NCBI GenBank assembly: GCA_963082975.1
Contig: OY720344.1
Span: 85,622,107-85,686,106, forward strand
Length of the DNA: 64,000 nt
Reading direction: 5' to 3'
DNA from: Labia minor
Lineage: Eukaryota; Arthropoda; Insecta; Dermaptera; Spongiphoridae
The position numbers and the translations under genes were made by a program. Below are positions 1 to 9,665 of this stretch, one piece after another (the first letter of the stretch is position 1; every line of letters begins with the position of its first letter). The notes below the pieces were generated by a model. It was given only the letters and a program-made list of their open reading frames with translations, did not search any database and was not told the DNA's origin.

Positions 1-45
1 TTTTTTATATTCTTTATTGTTTTTGTTTTTGTATGTTTTTATGAA

Positions 46-205
46 AGGGCGCCACATGGTGGGAAGTAGCGAAGCTGCCCCACATTCTTGTGGTCCCGGG
101 CCTGGCAAGGGAATTTCTTTAGCTGGAGCCTATGGGACGGAGTCACTCCAGCCTCCGGGATCAAAGCTTGATAGCGCCTCCGATCAAGAAAATCAAGGTA
201 AAGGT
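46..205 (+). repeat. RepY dispersed repeat, copy 1
   Basis: This GC-richer block recurs, diverged, at 3170-3353. Both copies begin near a cgccac motif, carry a 'cccgggcctgg/cccaggcctag' stretch and end with the shared string cgatcaagaaaatcaag. A 63-codon frame (start near 17) is open through this copy, but stops and indels break it in the other copy, so I read it as a repeat and not as a host exon. It ends at a donor-like AAG|GTAAAG, which is changed to AAGATAAAG in copy 2. The class is unknown: it could be part of a SINE or the end of a non-LTR element. Confidence 0.55.
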
Positions 206-1009
206 TGATTGATGACATTTAATTGATATAACCGACTTGATGGGAGTTGTCCTTGCGTAGGACGTACAAAAGTTAGAGGAATATGTTTTTTTGAAGATTG
301 TTTTAAAAATATTAAGATTGTTATACTGCCCTTAAGTTAATGGCATTTATTACCATGAATTTATATGTAAATCTTTTGTAAATATGTGAATATATAATTT
401 GTTACCAAGAAGGGAAAGAAATAAATTAGAAAAATGATTATATCAAATTTCTTAACAAACAAACAAATAAATAAATAAATAATGGTAGGGAATTGTTATT
501 AATTTAAAATAACATTAAATTTGTTAATATATCAATAAAATTATAAATGATCTATAGAATATTTAATTTAAGTTAGGTAGATAATTTTTGTTAAAATATT
601 CGATTAGATCCAGGGATAAAGAACGCATCTAGATAAGAAGGCCGGCGGATGCGAACTGAAGAGTAAATATGTAAATATTTATTATCAGCGGTAAGATATT
701 AATAAATTTTAATATAATCTATAAAAAGCTCATTTTAACTTTAGGGAACTAAATTCTACATTCATATAGAAGTAATATTCTTTTTGTTAATTATTAATTC
801 ATTTGATCTTTATTAATTTAGTAATTTGGTTTTTGTTTCGGTAAACTAATATTAGAATTAGTTATTTTTTGGTGAAAATCTTATTTTAATAATTAATTTA
901 GTAAATAAATCATAGAATTTCTCTATTTTTTTTTTAAATTATAATGCTATAATCATATGACATTGTATATATAAATATACTCATGGCAATTACAATATAA
1001 TTCAATATG
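206..1009. other. AT-rich spacer, nothing recognised
   Basis: AT-rich sequence with short homopolymers. A small GC-richer patch at 610-655 (gccggcggatgcgaactg) has no open frame or repeat partner that I can see in the window. Confidence 0.5.
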
Positions 1010-1215
1010 TAAGGATATATGTGACTAGAATGAGAGAGGAACCGATGGGTGAAGACCGATTGGGAAGAGAACGGCTGATAGACCAAGGACGCGGGTAGAC
1101 AGATAAATGAGGGACGTGAGGGTTTTGGAAGGATGTGGCTCAGTTTAGGGACTTTTAGAGAAATGTGGTTGCTGCTGTCAAGAATTTTCGAGTTCCGTAT
1201 TCTCACTGATTTTGA
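1010..1215 (+). pseudogene. Non-LTR reverse transcriptase C-terminal remnant
   Basis: A decayed copy of the C-terminal tail that also occurs in the HelA Helitrons at 15.3, 25.7 and 31.1 kb. The plus strand reads in broken pieces as TRMxEE, then an arginine- and proline-rich stretch, then RNVVAAVKNFRVP, matching the RNVVVAAKNFRVS of the better copies. In insect non-LTR elements this tail follows the reverse transcriptase domain (AGHVxRM ... GRPRxRW). Several frameshifts and stops are present. No Helitron end is visible here, so this could be a relic of the parental retroelement. Confidence 0.55.
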
Positions 1216-1327
1216 TAGATTTTCAATATATAATAATGAAATAATATAATATAATAATATTTATAAGTCAAAATTCTACAAGAGTTATAGGTTAAGGGGA
1301 TCAATTAATGTTAAAATGTAAAAGAGA

Positions 1328-1363
1328 CTAAACTTATATATATATATATATATATAAGTTTAG
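1328..1363. repeat. (TA)n inside a perfect palindrome
   Basis: A (TA) tract flanked by ctaaactta on the left and its exact complement taagtttag on the right, so the whole interval can fold as one hairpin or cruciform. Confidence 0.7.
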
Positions 1364-1469
1364 TATATTACGTCAATAAGATAGCCTGCCACTAGAACAT
1401 TAAGGGCACTTTCAACAAAGCAAAAACTCAAACAAAACAATCCCTCATCAAAGGGAAACAAATACTAAC

Positions 1470-1558
1470 CTCCCCTGGAGGAATAACAATACCAACCAAA
1501 TTCACAGGGATTCTTATATCCCTTTCTCTGTTCGTTTCAATTTCCTCTCCATTTGTAA
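1470..1558 (-). CDS. Candidate internal coding exon, minus strand
   Basis: On the minus strand, an acceptor-like CTGTTAG (its AG is the complement of 1559-1560) is followed by 89 nt with one open frame. That frame reads TNGEEIETNRERDIRI and then PVNLVGIVIPPGE, and stops at the donor GAG|GTTAGT. The entry phase is 1 and the exit phase 0. The mix of charged residues followed by a hydrophobic proline-rich end is unlike the surrounding AT noise. The opposite strand is also open, but it reads as a serine/phenylalanine/leucine run of the kind produced by the antisense of charged codons, and its splice signals are poorer. Protein unknown. It does not fit the phase chain of the plus-strand gene. Confidence 0.4.
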
Positions 1559-2040
1559 CTAACAGTTTAATTTTGATCTTAATAAATAAATATCTATACG
1601 TATACTATAAATATATCAAGAATCTTTCTCTCTCTTTAAATTAATTTAATCTGATTTATTTTCAAATCACTATTCTCAGGAACTTTTAAATAAAATAGGA
1701 AAAAATATTAATCTATTTAACCTTCACAAATTTAATTATTAGAATATATATTTATTTTTTTTATTACAAAATTTATATGTAATATTACTAAATCATCATA
1801 ATCCATTTATAAATGATTGACATTCAAAATAGACAGTCAATTTTTTTCTCATAACTATTTATTTATTTAATAAAATTTTATTTTTATCTTAAATTGTAAT
1901 AAAAAATTTAATCATAAATACAAATATGTATTTTTTTATTCATATATGAAGATATACACAATCAATTATAAATTTGATTTTTATTAAAAATATTTATTTT
2001 TTAATAATGATTTTGCAGAATTTTTACAAATTTGTATAAT
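1559..2040. other. AT-rich spacer
   Basis: Low-complexity AT-rich DNA. Nothing recognised. Confidence 0.5.
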
Positions 2041-2044
2041 TATC

Positions 2045-2075
<31 letters not shown>

Positions 2076-2078
2076 CTA
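2041..2078. repeat. (TATC)n microsatellite
   Basis: About nine imperfect TATC units that run directly into the TC 5' terminus of the HelA Helitron copy at 2075. Confidence 0.85.
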
Positions 2079-2943
2079 TATATATATAAAGGTTTTTGTC
2101 TGGACATTACTCAGAATTTAAAATTTTTTGCGTATCTTCGCGTTTCATGACTCTAGAATCCAAAAGTTTAGAATTTTTCATGTCTGTCTGTCTGTCCGTC
2201 CAGACGTTATAGACTCAAAATTGACTGAACCGATTTCGATGAAATTACATCACAATATTGTAACATACCTCTATTTTAACTTAGGCTATAATTTATTTAT
2301 CTATTCAATAACCGCAGAAATTAATTTTTTTAAAATTTGATATGTATTATGTATATTCAGCAGCGCAAAAAATACAATACAGAGAATGTTTATAATATTT
2401 TATTTTTATTTTTCTAATATTTACAATATTTCAATTGATCATATTGGCCTTTTTAACTTATTTAACACACTGAAAACATTCACATTGAGATTATATTACC
2501 TCTTTTAATTTTTAATTTGAATAAATAATTTGACTTTTGATCTCATAATTGGATTTTCACGTAAGTTTTTAATATGGGTGGACAATGTAGGAAGGGACGT
2601 GAGAGAGATGTGACAGGGTAGAAGTTAGAAGTTATAGCTCCGGATAGGGACACTTGGAGAAATGTGGTTATTGCGGCCAAGAACTTTCGAGTACCGTGAA
2701 GCCACAAAGATAGATAGATATAACATATACTATAATAATATATAATTAATTTATTGATTAAATTAAAATATATTTTAAATAAGAACACAAAAACAAATGA
2801 ATGTTTTATGTAATATACTGATTGAAGCAAAATGGATGAAAACCTTTTACATATAAACTTTCATCCAAATACTATGTATTACTTCGGGGGTACAGAGCCC
2901 CCCGTCTAGGTGTCAAGAACGCCGAAGGCAGTCTGAACGCTAG
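2075..2943 (+). mobile_element. HelA Helitron, internally deleted copy (0.87 kb)
   Basis: It starts with TCTATATATATATAAAGG and ends with paired hairpins and CTAG, like the longer HelA copies. The 5' part carries the tctgtctgtctgtccgtcc microsatellite, then ctgaaccgatttcgatgaaa and the ataaccgcagaaattaa block. The 3' part carries the reverse transcriptase tail (RNVV.AAKNFRV) and the terminal block with an imperfect gaacgccgaaggca hairpin. About 2 kb of the middle found in other copies is missing. Helitrons move by rolling-circle replication; this copy encodes no Rep/helicase and is non-autonomous. Confidence 0.75.
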
Positions 2944-3169
2944 TTTTTAATAAATGATACAATATGTTATAAAAAGTATCATTGACTATATATAATTTGC
3001 TGAAAATATCGTTATCTGTATATTTGATATGGAATGATCAACAAAAATCTTATTTAATTTTCAATCGAAACTAAATAAACCTTATTGAAATGAAATCAAT
3101 AAATGAAAAAAATGTCTTTATTTTATTTTTATGTAAAAAATTAATTATTTTGCTTGTGATTTTTTTAAA
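2944..3169. other. AT-rich spacer
   Basis: Nothing recognised between the Helitron end and the second RepY copy. Confidence 0.5.
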
Positions 3170-3353
3170 AACGCCACGCAGTCTGGAGAGCAACACGCTT
3201 GACTATTAACCTCATAGTCCCAGGCCTAGAAAGAGAATTTCTCTCTAGTTGGCGTCTTTAGGAACAAGGTTTACCCAGTCTACGTGTTCTAAATTGGGAA
3301 GCTACTTGAAATAAGAAATAGCAACCTCCGATCAAGAAAATCAAGATAAAGGT
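3170..3353 (+). repeat. RepY dispersed repeat, copy 2
   Basis: Diverged partner of 46-205. It shares cgccac, the 'gtcccaggcctag' region, 'gaatttctctctag' and cgatcaagaaaatcaag at the end. Compared with copy 1 it keeps extra sequence (ggtttacccagtctacgtg and gggaagctac) in the middle, so the two copies carry different deletions. No open frame survives. Confidence 0.55.
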
Positions 3354-3630
3354 TGAGAAGGTCCGTTGTTTATTTTACATTGTATATTATATTACATTTT
3401 ACATTAAATTAGAAAAATCCCTGAATAAGGTCTTGTAAATTCATATTAACATTTATAATGAATTTAATAAAAAGTAAAATTAATGAATTATGGAAAATCT
3501 TTGGAAGACATAAATGAACATTCATTAAATTAACTACAATGAAATAAATTTTTGATTTAATAATCACATTTAAATTATATATATATATAATTTTAAAAGG
3601 GTAATCATGTTTTTTTTATTTAACTTCCAG

Positions 3631-3679
3631 AATGAGGAACAAACTAGTGATTAGTCGTGCCATGAATTGCATTGCTGTG
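3631..3679 (+). CDS. Candidate coding exon 1 of the plus-strand gene
   Basis: A strong acceptor (a run of eight T, then atttaacttccag) precedes an open frame reading RNKLVISRAMNCIAV. The frame ends at a modest donor GCTGTG|GTGATG. Entry phase is 2 and exit phase 0, which matches the phase-0 microexon at 5841. If this donor is not used the frame runs on to a stop about 50 nt later. The minus strand is also open here (it reads ...VWRDCITTAMQFMARL), so strand is not certain. This is the weakest member of the chain. Confidence 0.3.
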
Positions 3680-4211
3680 GTGATGCAATCCCGCCAAACA
3701 CTTTCCTCTTTGCAGTCTACACACATTTAAACTTGACCTGATCTCAATTACACGATCTCACTACTGTTTTGCTTTGCACTGAATATAACTGAAAAATATC
3801 TATCGAGTCAAGTTGATTTATCTTTGAGATATATGAATTTGTTAAATATAATAGAAAAATTCTAATTTTAATAATTATACAATAATAATCTGTATTTTTA
3901 TTTTTTTAATAATTGATTCTTATAAAAATCAAAATAAGATTATTTTTTACAGTGTTTTATTTAACTTGCTTTGTTGTCCTTCTGTATTGTTCAAATTTAG
4001 TAACTCATTTTTAACACAGTTGACCAATCGAACTAAAACTTTGCACATTTGGATGACAATACATGTCTATGAATAAAAGTTTTCATTTTCTTAATTATTA
4101 ATTAATTAATTAATAATTTAATTAATAAATTTTAACCCATCATTAAATATCATTTATAATCTCAAAGTATATACAAATAAAACTTAAAACCTTAAAAATT
4201 TATTTACTAAA
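3680..4211. other. AT-rich spacer
   Basis: Intronic if the plus-strand gene is real. 'Attaattaattaattaa' runs at 4098-4125. Nothing else recognised. Confidence 0.5.
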
Positions 4212-4738
4212 AATTTAAAAATAAAATAAATAATTAAAAAAAATTAAGTTAGTGTTTTATTTATAAATGTACTAAAAAATAGAAAATAATTTTTCTCTTA
4301 GCCTCAATAACTTTATTCTTCTTCATGATGGGGTTGTATAATGGTCCTCCTACTTAGCACTTCAACAACAATGGTCTAGATACTTTGAAAAAAGAGCATA
4401 ATTAAAATGAATTAGTTAATTAATTTTCTAGGGATCTCTCAAATAAAACGCTTGCCGTTTATTGCCATTTAATTTTGTCACCATTTTTAATTTAAATGCA
4501 AGCGTTTAATTTGAGAGATCCCTAGAAAATTAATTAACTAATTCATTTTAGGCTCTTTATTTTAACTATCTAGACCATTGTTGTTGAAGTGCTAAGTAGG
4601 CGGACCATTATACAACCCCATCATGAAGAAGAATATAGTTATTGAGGCTAAGAGAAAAATTATTTTCTAGTTTTTAGTGCATTTATAAATAAAACACTGT
4701 AACTTAATTTTTTTTTAATTATTTATTTTATTTTTTAA
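4212..4738. repeat. Long inverted repeat (foldback hairpin)
   Basis: Two arms of about 240 nt are reverse complements of each other with few mismatches. They are separated by a loop of about 42 nt (4456-4497). Matching landmarks include agtgttttatttataaatg against its complement near 4679-4698, ctagggatctctcaaat against atttgagagatccctag, and aaacgcttgc against gcaagcgttt next to the loop. The outer ends fade into AT-rich sequence, and I see no clear target duplication. It is either a foldback/MITE-type element or a recent inverted duplication. A transcript through it would form a long double-stranded RNA. Confidence 0.85.
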
Positions 4739-5340
4739 AATTATAATCCACTACCATCACATATTTTGAATTTTTAAACCTACCCTCATTAAATTGATTA
4801 ATTAATTTAAAAAATGTAAAAAAACAATATACATTGAATTCAATAATAATAAAAAGAAAATAAATTATTAATTTTTATAGTAGGATATATAAGAGAGATA
4901 TTTTATTATTACTAGTGCTTTCAGAGTTATATTTATATATTTTTAATATTATTTTGTTATATATATATATTCTTATTAACACACCAAGATGGATCTACTA
5001 TAATATTTTAACCACCATAATGATTTAAGTGTAACCAAAACAATTTAGTTTGTTTTTTCCGATAAATACTTTTTAAATAGTTAATTTTATTATTTCTCAT
5101 TAATTATTAAGGTTTTTTTTATAAATCTTTTATTATTAATTATTATGATTCACTTAAAATAAAGAATTATATTAATATGTTCTAATACAAAATGTAAAAT
5201 GACTTAAACTTTTTAGACAATGTCGCCTATTAATTAAGGTTCTGTAATGCAGGAAATCTACTTAAAAGGGGTTCTATTGGAATATTGATAATTATTAATG
5301 AAAATTTATTTGAAATTATAAAATGTACTTAGATCATTTT
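4739..5340. other. AT-rich spacer
   Basis: AT-rich sequence with short repeats. Nothing recognised. Confidence 0.5.
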
Positions 5341-5545
5341 ATTTCTGACTTATTCTCAATCTCTTTTTTTGATCAATTTATCTGTCTTTTTCTGTGGTTC
5401 TGCGAAACTCGAAAGATCTTAGTCGCAGCAACAACATTTCTCCAAACATCCCTATCCTGAGCTACTTCCATCAGACTCCTATTTTCTCCCATCTCTCTTA
5501 CATCAGTCTGCAGTGTCCTGATCATCACAACTTTCTCGATTTTTT
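5341..5545 (-). pseudogene. Non-LTR reverse transcriptase C-terminal remnant
   Basis: Read on the minus strand, this gives pieces such as REMGENRSLMEVAQDRDVW followed by RNVVAATKIFRVSQNH. This is the same tail as RNVVVAAKNFRVSLSH in the HelA copies (25.8 kb), but diverged enough to be a separate older copy. No Helitron ends were found around it. Confidence 0.55.
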
Positions 5546-5840
5546 ATCCTAAAATTTCTATATATATATACATATATATATTAATTGATTGTATAATAAC
5601 TACGGTTAGATATATCAGTTGTTTATAATTTTCATAAATTTAATTCTAACAATTTAAACTAAATTGATAAATAATAATTTATTATATTAATAAGAAGAAA
5701 AAATCAGGCCTTAATATCAATTGAAATGTAGAAAATGTAATATTTGGTACTGTTAAATTTTTTGTTTATTTATTTATTTTATATTAATTTGAACATTGTT
5801 ATATTTAACATTTATCAAAGGAAGGCCATTTCCCTTTCAG

Positions 5841-5868
5841 GTGATACCTGGTGGTCCTCCTTATAAAA
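5841..5868 (+). CDS. Candidate 28-nt microexon of the plus-strand gene
   Basis: A good acceptor (catttccctttcag) is followed by 28 nt reading VIPGGPPYK, then a donor-like AAAA|GTAAAT. Both other frames hit stops (TGA, TAA) within the exon, so only entry phase 0 and exit phase 1 work. Those are the phases needed between the candidates at 3631 and 19072. The peptide is G/P-rich, with codons unlike the AT background. The donor lacks G at -1, and with so few bases chance is not excluded. Confidence 0.3.
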
Positions 5869-6829
5869 GTAAATCTTATTAAAAGATTAGATTGTGAAGA
5901 TCCTATATAATTACAATTACATTATATTTTTATTATAAACGTATATAAGTGAAAGTATAAAGTTTAAAAATACTTTTTGTTGTTGTTTGTATTTTTTATA
6001 TACTGAAGAGTGAACTGGCAAAAAATATCGAGGTCAGGGATAAATGAAAAATGAAATGATAAAATGAAATGCATATATATGTGTGTACTAGTAAAATAAA
6101 ACATAAACGAAAAAAACAGATGATGTTTAATTTGTTTTTGATTACAATTGCATTTAAGATAAAACTTTAACACTTTAAAAATTGCTGAGTAATTCAACGT
6201 AAACGAAAGAAAAGTACTTCAAGATAAATGAATGAAAAATAATTGTAGTCTTACTTAAGAAGGTCATTGTCCACTCAACCATTTTTTTTTATTTTATTTA
6301 CCACCGTCATCAACATCAATTCATAGAAAATGAATAGTGCAATCAATTAAATTGTTCATAAATCATCATAAAATAAATTTTCACTTTCACTTATCTACTA
6401 ATATTATTATATTAGATATTAAATAAAATGAATAATATTTATTTAAATGTATTTTAAATAATTGAAATCTAATCATAAAGAGAAGGAGACAATTTATTGA
6501 TTTTTAAAATTCAGGTAATATGGTTTCGTCCAAAATTATTAACTGTAGGTTAAAAAGAAAGAAATATTTAAATAAAGGATGTATTATATAATCTCGCATG
6601 ATGATGCACGCCGTAGAAGTCAACGTTACTATAATTAATAAACTACTTTTTTGATGAACACCAACCATATCCAATAACATATATCTATATACAGTACAAT
6701 TTGTTGTTGTATATATATATATATATTTATAATATTATTTACTAATTTTAATAAATCCTACTCCTTGTGATTGAAGCGGTTAATTATTTGCACTATAGTA
6801 TTTTAATTGAATGTTACATAAAAGTTATT

Positions 6830-6870
<41 letters not shown>

Positions 6871-7346
6871 CCAACCCCTTGCAAACGGTCTTTGCAATTT
6901 CAGTTTAAAATGATTTTATCGTGGAGTGAAGCAATTAATTAAATAGTTTTTTGAAAACAATATTTTTCATATACCAATAATCATTAGTAATTAGTAATTT
7001 ATTAGTGGAGAGTTTTCTTTAATTTTTATTATGATGTTGACAGTTCTGGTCCTGGATATTAAAAATTTAAAAAAACGAACTATTTTGTCGATAAGTTTAT
7101 GATTAAGATTGACATATGTTGGTTGCTCTAATCTATCGGCTGTTGCCTGTGTGAAATCCATGATATAGGGTTGGGCGTATTTTTTTGAATATCCGTCTTG
7201 TGGGTTTAAATGTGAGTTTTTTCTCTATTCAAGCGTCTTTTTTTTTAATTAGAACTTTCCATTGTTATATCTGTATGAAAGTGAGCGAATATATAATTCA
7301 TTTATTTTATTTTAATTAAATAGAAAAAATATTTTTTCAAACATTA
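5869..7346. other. AT-rich intronic DNA with (TA)n
   Basis: Holds a (TA)n tract of about 35 nt at 6832-6866 and a shorter one at 6710-6725. A slightly GC-richer patch at 7110-7215 (ggttgctctaatctatcgg) has no partner in the window. No coding signal was accepted. Confidence 0.5.
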
Positions 7347-7680
7347 TACTAGGTTAGTGATAAGATATGGTATTGGAAGACCGTCGATTGACTGAAAGAG
7401 ATTTAACAGGCTTTAGGTATTTCATTGGGCACAATGAGCAATATTTTGAGTGTTAATTTGGGTTTCAGAAAACTATGTGCAAAATCGCATTCTCTAACGA
7501 TAGAGAAAAAACACATTCGACTTTGCCAGCAACATTTGGAGCTTTTTAAGAAGAATAAAAGCGAATTTATCCGTCGATTTATCACAATGGAAGAAACTTG
7601 GATTTACAATCATGACAAGCAGGAGGATAAGCGAGTTCGTGTGCAAAAATCAGCCAAGAAGGTATTAGCATCAGTTTTTT
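7347..7680 (+). pseudogene. mariner transposase, first part (split by HltB)
   Basis: Plus-strand translation from about 7425 gives TMSNILSVNLGFRKLCAKS, then a divergent stretch, then FIRRFITMEETWIYNHDK and VQKSAKKVLASVF. These are mariner-family landmarks: SNIL.VNLG, the catalytic region around (M)(D/E)ETW, and the K.MASVFWDAKG lead-in. The catalytic Asp of MDETW reads Glu here. The region just upstream matches the mariner at 50.2-50.8 kb but lacks its terminal repeat. The frame runs straight into the inserted HltB element at 7681 and resumes at 8867. Non-functional. Confidence 0.8.
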
Positions 7681-8690
7681 ACTTTCCCGCATACTTCGTA
7701 TAAGGGAAGTATTGGAATCGTCAAAAATTTCGACTTCGAGATTTCGATAGATCTTGACGTTTTAGACCTCCCTGAGTCGGAAAATACAATTTTTCGAATT
7801 ATGTCTGTGTGTGTATGTATGTATGTATGTATGTATGTAATGTCTGTAAGCAAATTTACTCAAAAACTAATCAAGCTAGGACTTCGAAATTTGGTACACC
7901 GATATTATTCACAGTTTGTAGATTTCTATCAAAATTTCGTCAAAATCGGTTAACCGGAAGTGGTACTTTACCTACACTGGTTGCGTTTACCTTTCAAGTA
8001 AAGTACCAGTTTGCTTCGAGATATTTGCTTCATATTTTGTATATAGATTTAAAAATATGAAAAAAATTGAGATACCAAATTTCATCATGATCTGACTACC
8101 GGAAGTGACATTTTACCTATACAAGAAGCGTTTCTTTTTTACCGACCGACGATAGTAAGGGAGGTATTGTTTTCACACCAAATTTCACCTATGGATATTT
8201 TTAGGTACATATCTCCACGAATCATGCATTTTCTTAACAGAAAAAAGTATTTTTAGCATGATGTCTGTCCGTCTGTCCGTCCGTCCGTATAGATGTGTAC
8301 AGCCTGAACGGCTGAACGGATTTTGATGAAATTTGGTATATTTACTTAATGCATCAGTGGGATGAATTGGTCAACTTTTGGTGCAAATCCGGAAATCGAA
8401 AGTGCTAGTATTGCCGATCGAAGAGAGGAAGTGAAGGGTTATTTTCATATCAAATTTCACGTGAGGACATATCTCCACGTGTTATGCACTTTGTATTGGT
8501 TTTATCCTCGAGAAAAATCATCTTCATTAGTTTTTTCTTAATTTAAAATTATATGACGTGACCCAGCACTTCATGACGTCACAGCCAGCCCTTATATATT
8601 ATAAATAAAATAAAATTAAAAATATTTATATTATATCCATATCTGTTTTTTTTACATTTAAAATATCAGTTAACCGGAAGTAGCACTTTA

Positions 8691-8721
<31 letters not shown>

Positions 8722-8866
8722 TGTTATCAAATATCAAATTTGACACCAATAAACTAATACGAACTGGCTCTTTATCAATACCAAGTTTACACATTCTAAA
8801 TATTCATTCACAACTCTTTATACCTATTTATATGCGGAAAAGTCTAGGGGAGGACACTCCCGCTTA
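7681..8866 (+). mobile_element. HltB Helentron-like element, copy 1 (contains HltD sequence)
   Basis: The 5' end ACTTTCCCGCATAC is matched by an inverted copy (gcggaaaagt) at 8834-8843. That copy lies inside a 3' hairpin (ggggaggacactccc) and a final CGCTTA. After about 130 nt comes a GTAT microsatellite (7808-7838), then an AAATTTGGTA block. From about 8139 to 8660 the body is HltD sequence, starting ttaccgaccgacgatag and including its own gtctgtccgtccg tract. It then returns to HltB tail sequence. It encodes no protein. The asymmetric inverted repeat, 3' hairpin and T-rich target are features described for Helentrons and their non-autonomous derivatives. It is inserted in the mariner. Confidence 0.75.
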
Positions 8867-8975
8867 TTTGGGATGCAAAAGGAATTTTGTTTAAATGTTT
8901 AAATTTAATTTTGTGGGTAAATTTGGTAGGTAGAAAAACATTTTGCAACACATGTTGAAGACAATGCCCTTCGAG
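8867..8975 (+). pseudogene. mariner transposase, second part
   Basis: Directly after the HltB end, tttgggatgcaaaaggaatt continues the mariner frame as FWDAKGILF. This is the sequence that follows VLAPV in the intact-order copy at 50.4 kb. Further on, GRKTF resembles the C-terminal part of mariner transposases. The remnant then decays into AT-rich DNA. Confidence 0.7.
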
Positions 8976-9191
8976 GGTCCGTTGGCCAAAATTTTCACAA
9001 AACTTACAAAACAGACAGTGAGTGATTATGGCTTTTATATATATATATATAATTTTTAATAAAATACAATAAATATATTTATAAAGTAAATTAATTGTTA
9101 AATCGAACATATTACTTTGGAAAAGGTTTTACCAATATTAAAATTAAGTCAAAATCTGATCGAATATATAAAGATAAATATCTTATAAATG
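8976..9191. other. AT-rich spacer
   Basis: Spacer between the mariner remnant and a hAT MITE. Nothing recognised. Confidence 0.5.
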
Positions 9192-9199
9192 CTATAAAG

Positions 9200-9488
9200 C
9201 AGGGCTTCTTAAACTTTTTTATACAGCGACCCCCTTCAAGCTTAGGAAATTTTAAACGACCCCCTCCTCCAAATAATGAAATATATATTAACCGTAGATG
9301 TAGATGTAATTTTACTATGTAAATAAAATAAGGATTAAAGAATACATACTCATTCATTTCACATATATATAATTTAATAATTTTAAAATTTTATTTATAA
9401 TGATTCAAAAGTATCAGATCTTTGCGACCCCCTTTCAGTAGTCTTGCGACCCCCAGGGGGGTCGCGACCCACAGTTTAAAAAGCCCTG
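9200..9488. mobile_element. hAT MITE with 8-bp target duplication
   Basis: A 289-bp element with terminal inverted repeats cagggcttcttaaact and agtttaaaaagccctg (15 of 16 paired). It is flanked by a perfect 8-bp duplication ctataaag at 9192-9199 and 9489-9496. GC-rich patches (gcgacccccttc and gggggtcgcgaccc) lie next to the ends. An 8-bp duplication and CAGGG-type ends are the hAT signature. It has no coding capacity. Confidence 0.92.
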
Positions 9489-9665
9489 CTATAAAGATTT
9501 TAAAATAAATATCGATAATGAAAATGTTTCTTTCTAAATGTGAATTGAAATATTTTCCCCTACTTATGTAATACCAATGGGTAGTTGAAATTGAGAAAAT
9601 AATTTATTGAAAAATCACCAAATTATTGATAGTTTTAGTTTATTATACATAAATCATAAATAAAT

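Noticed and set aside
17-208. 63-codon frame ending at AAG|GTAAAG, looked like an exon
   Set aside because: The block recurs diverged at 3170-3353 with broken frame, so it is a dispersed repeat.
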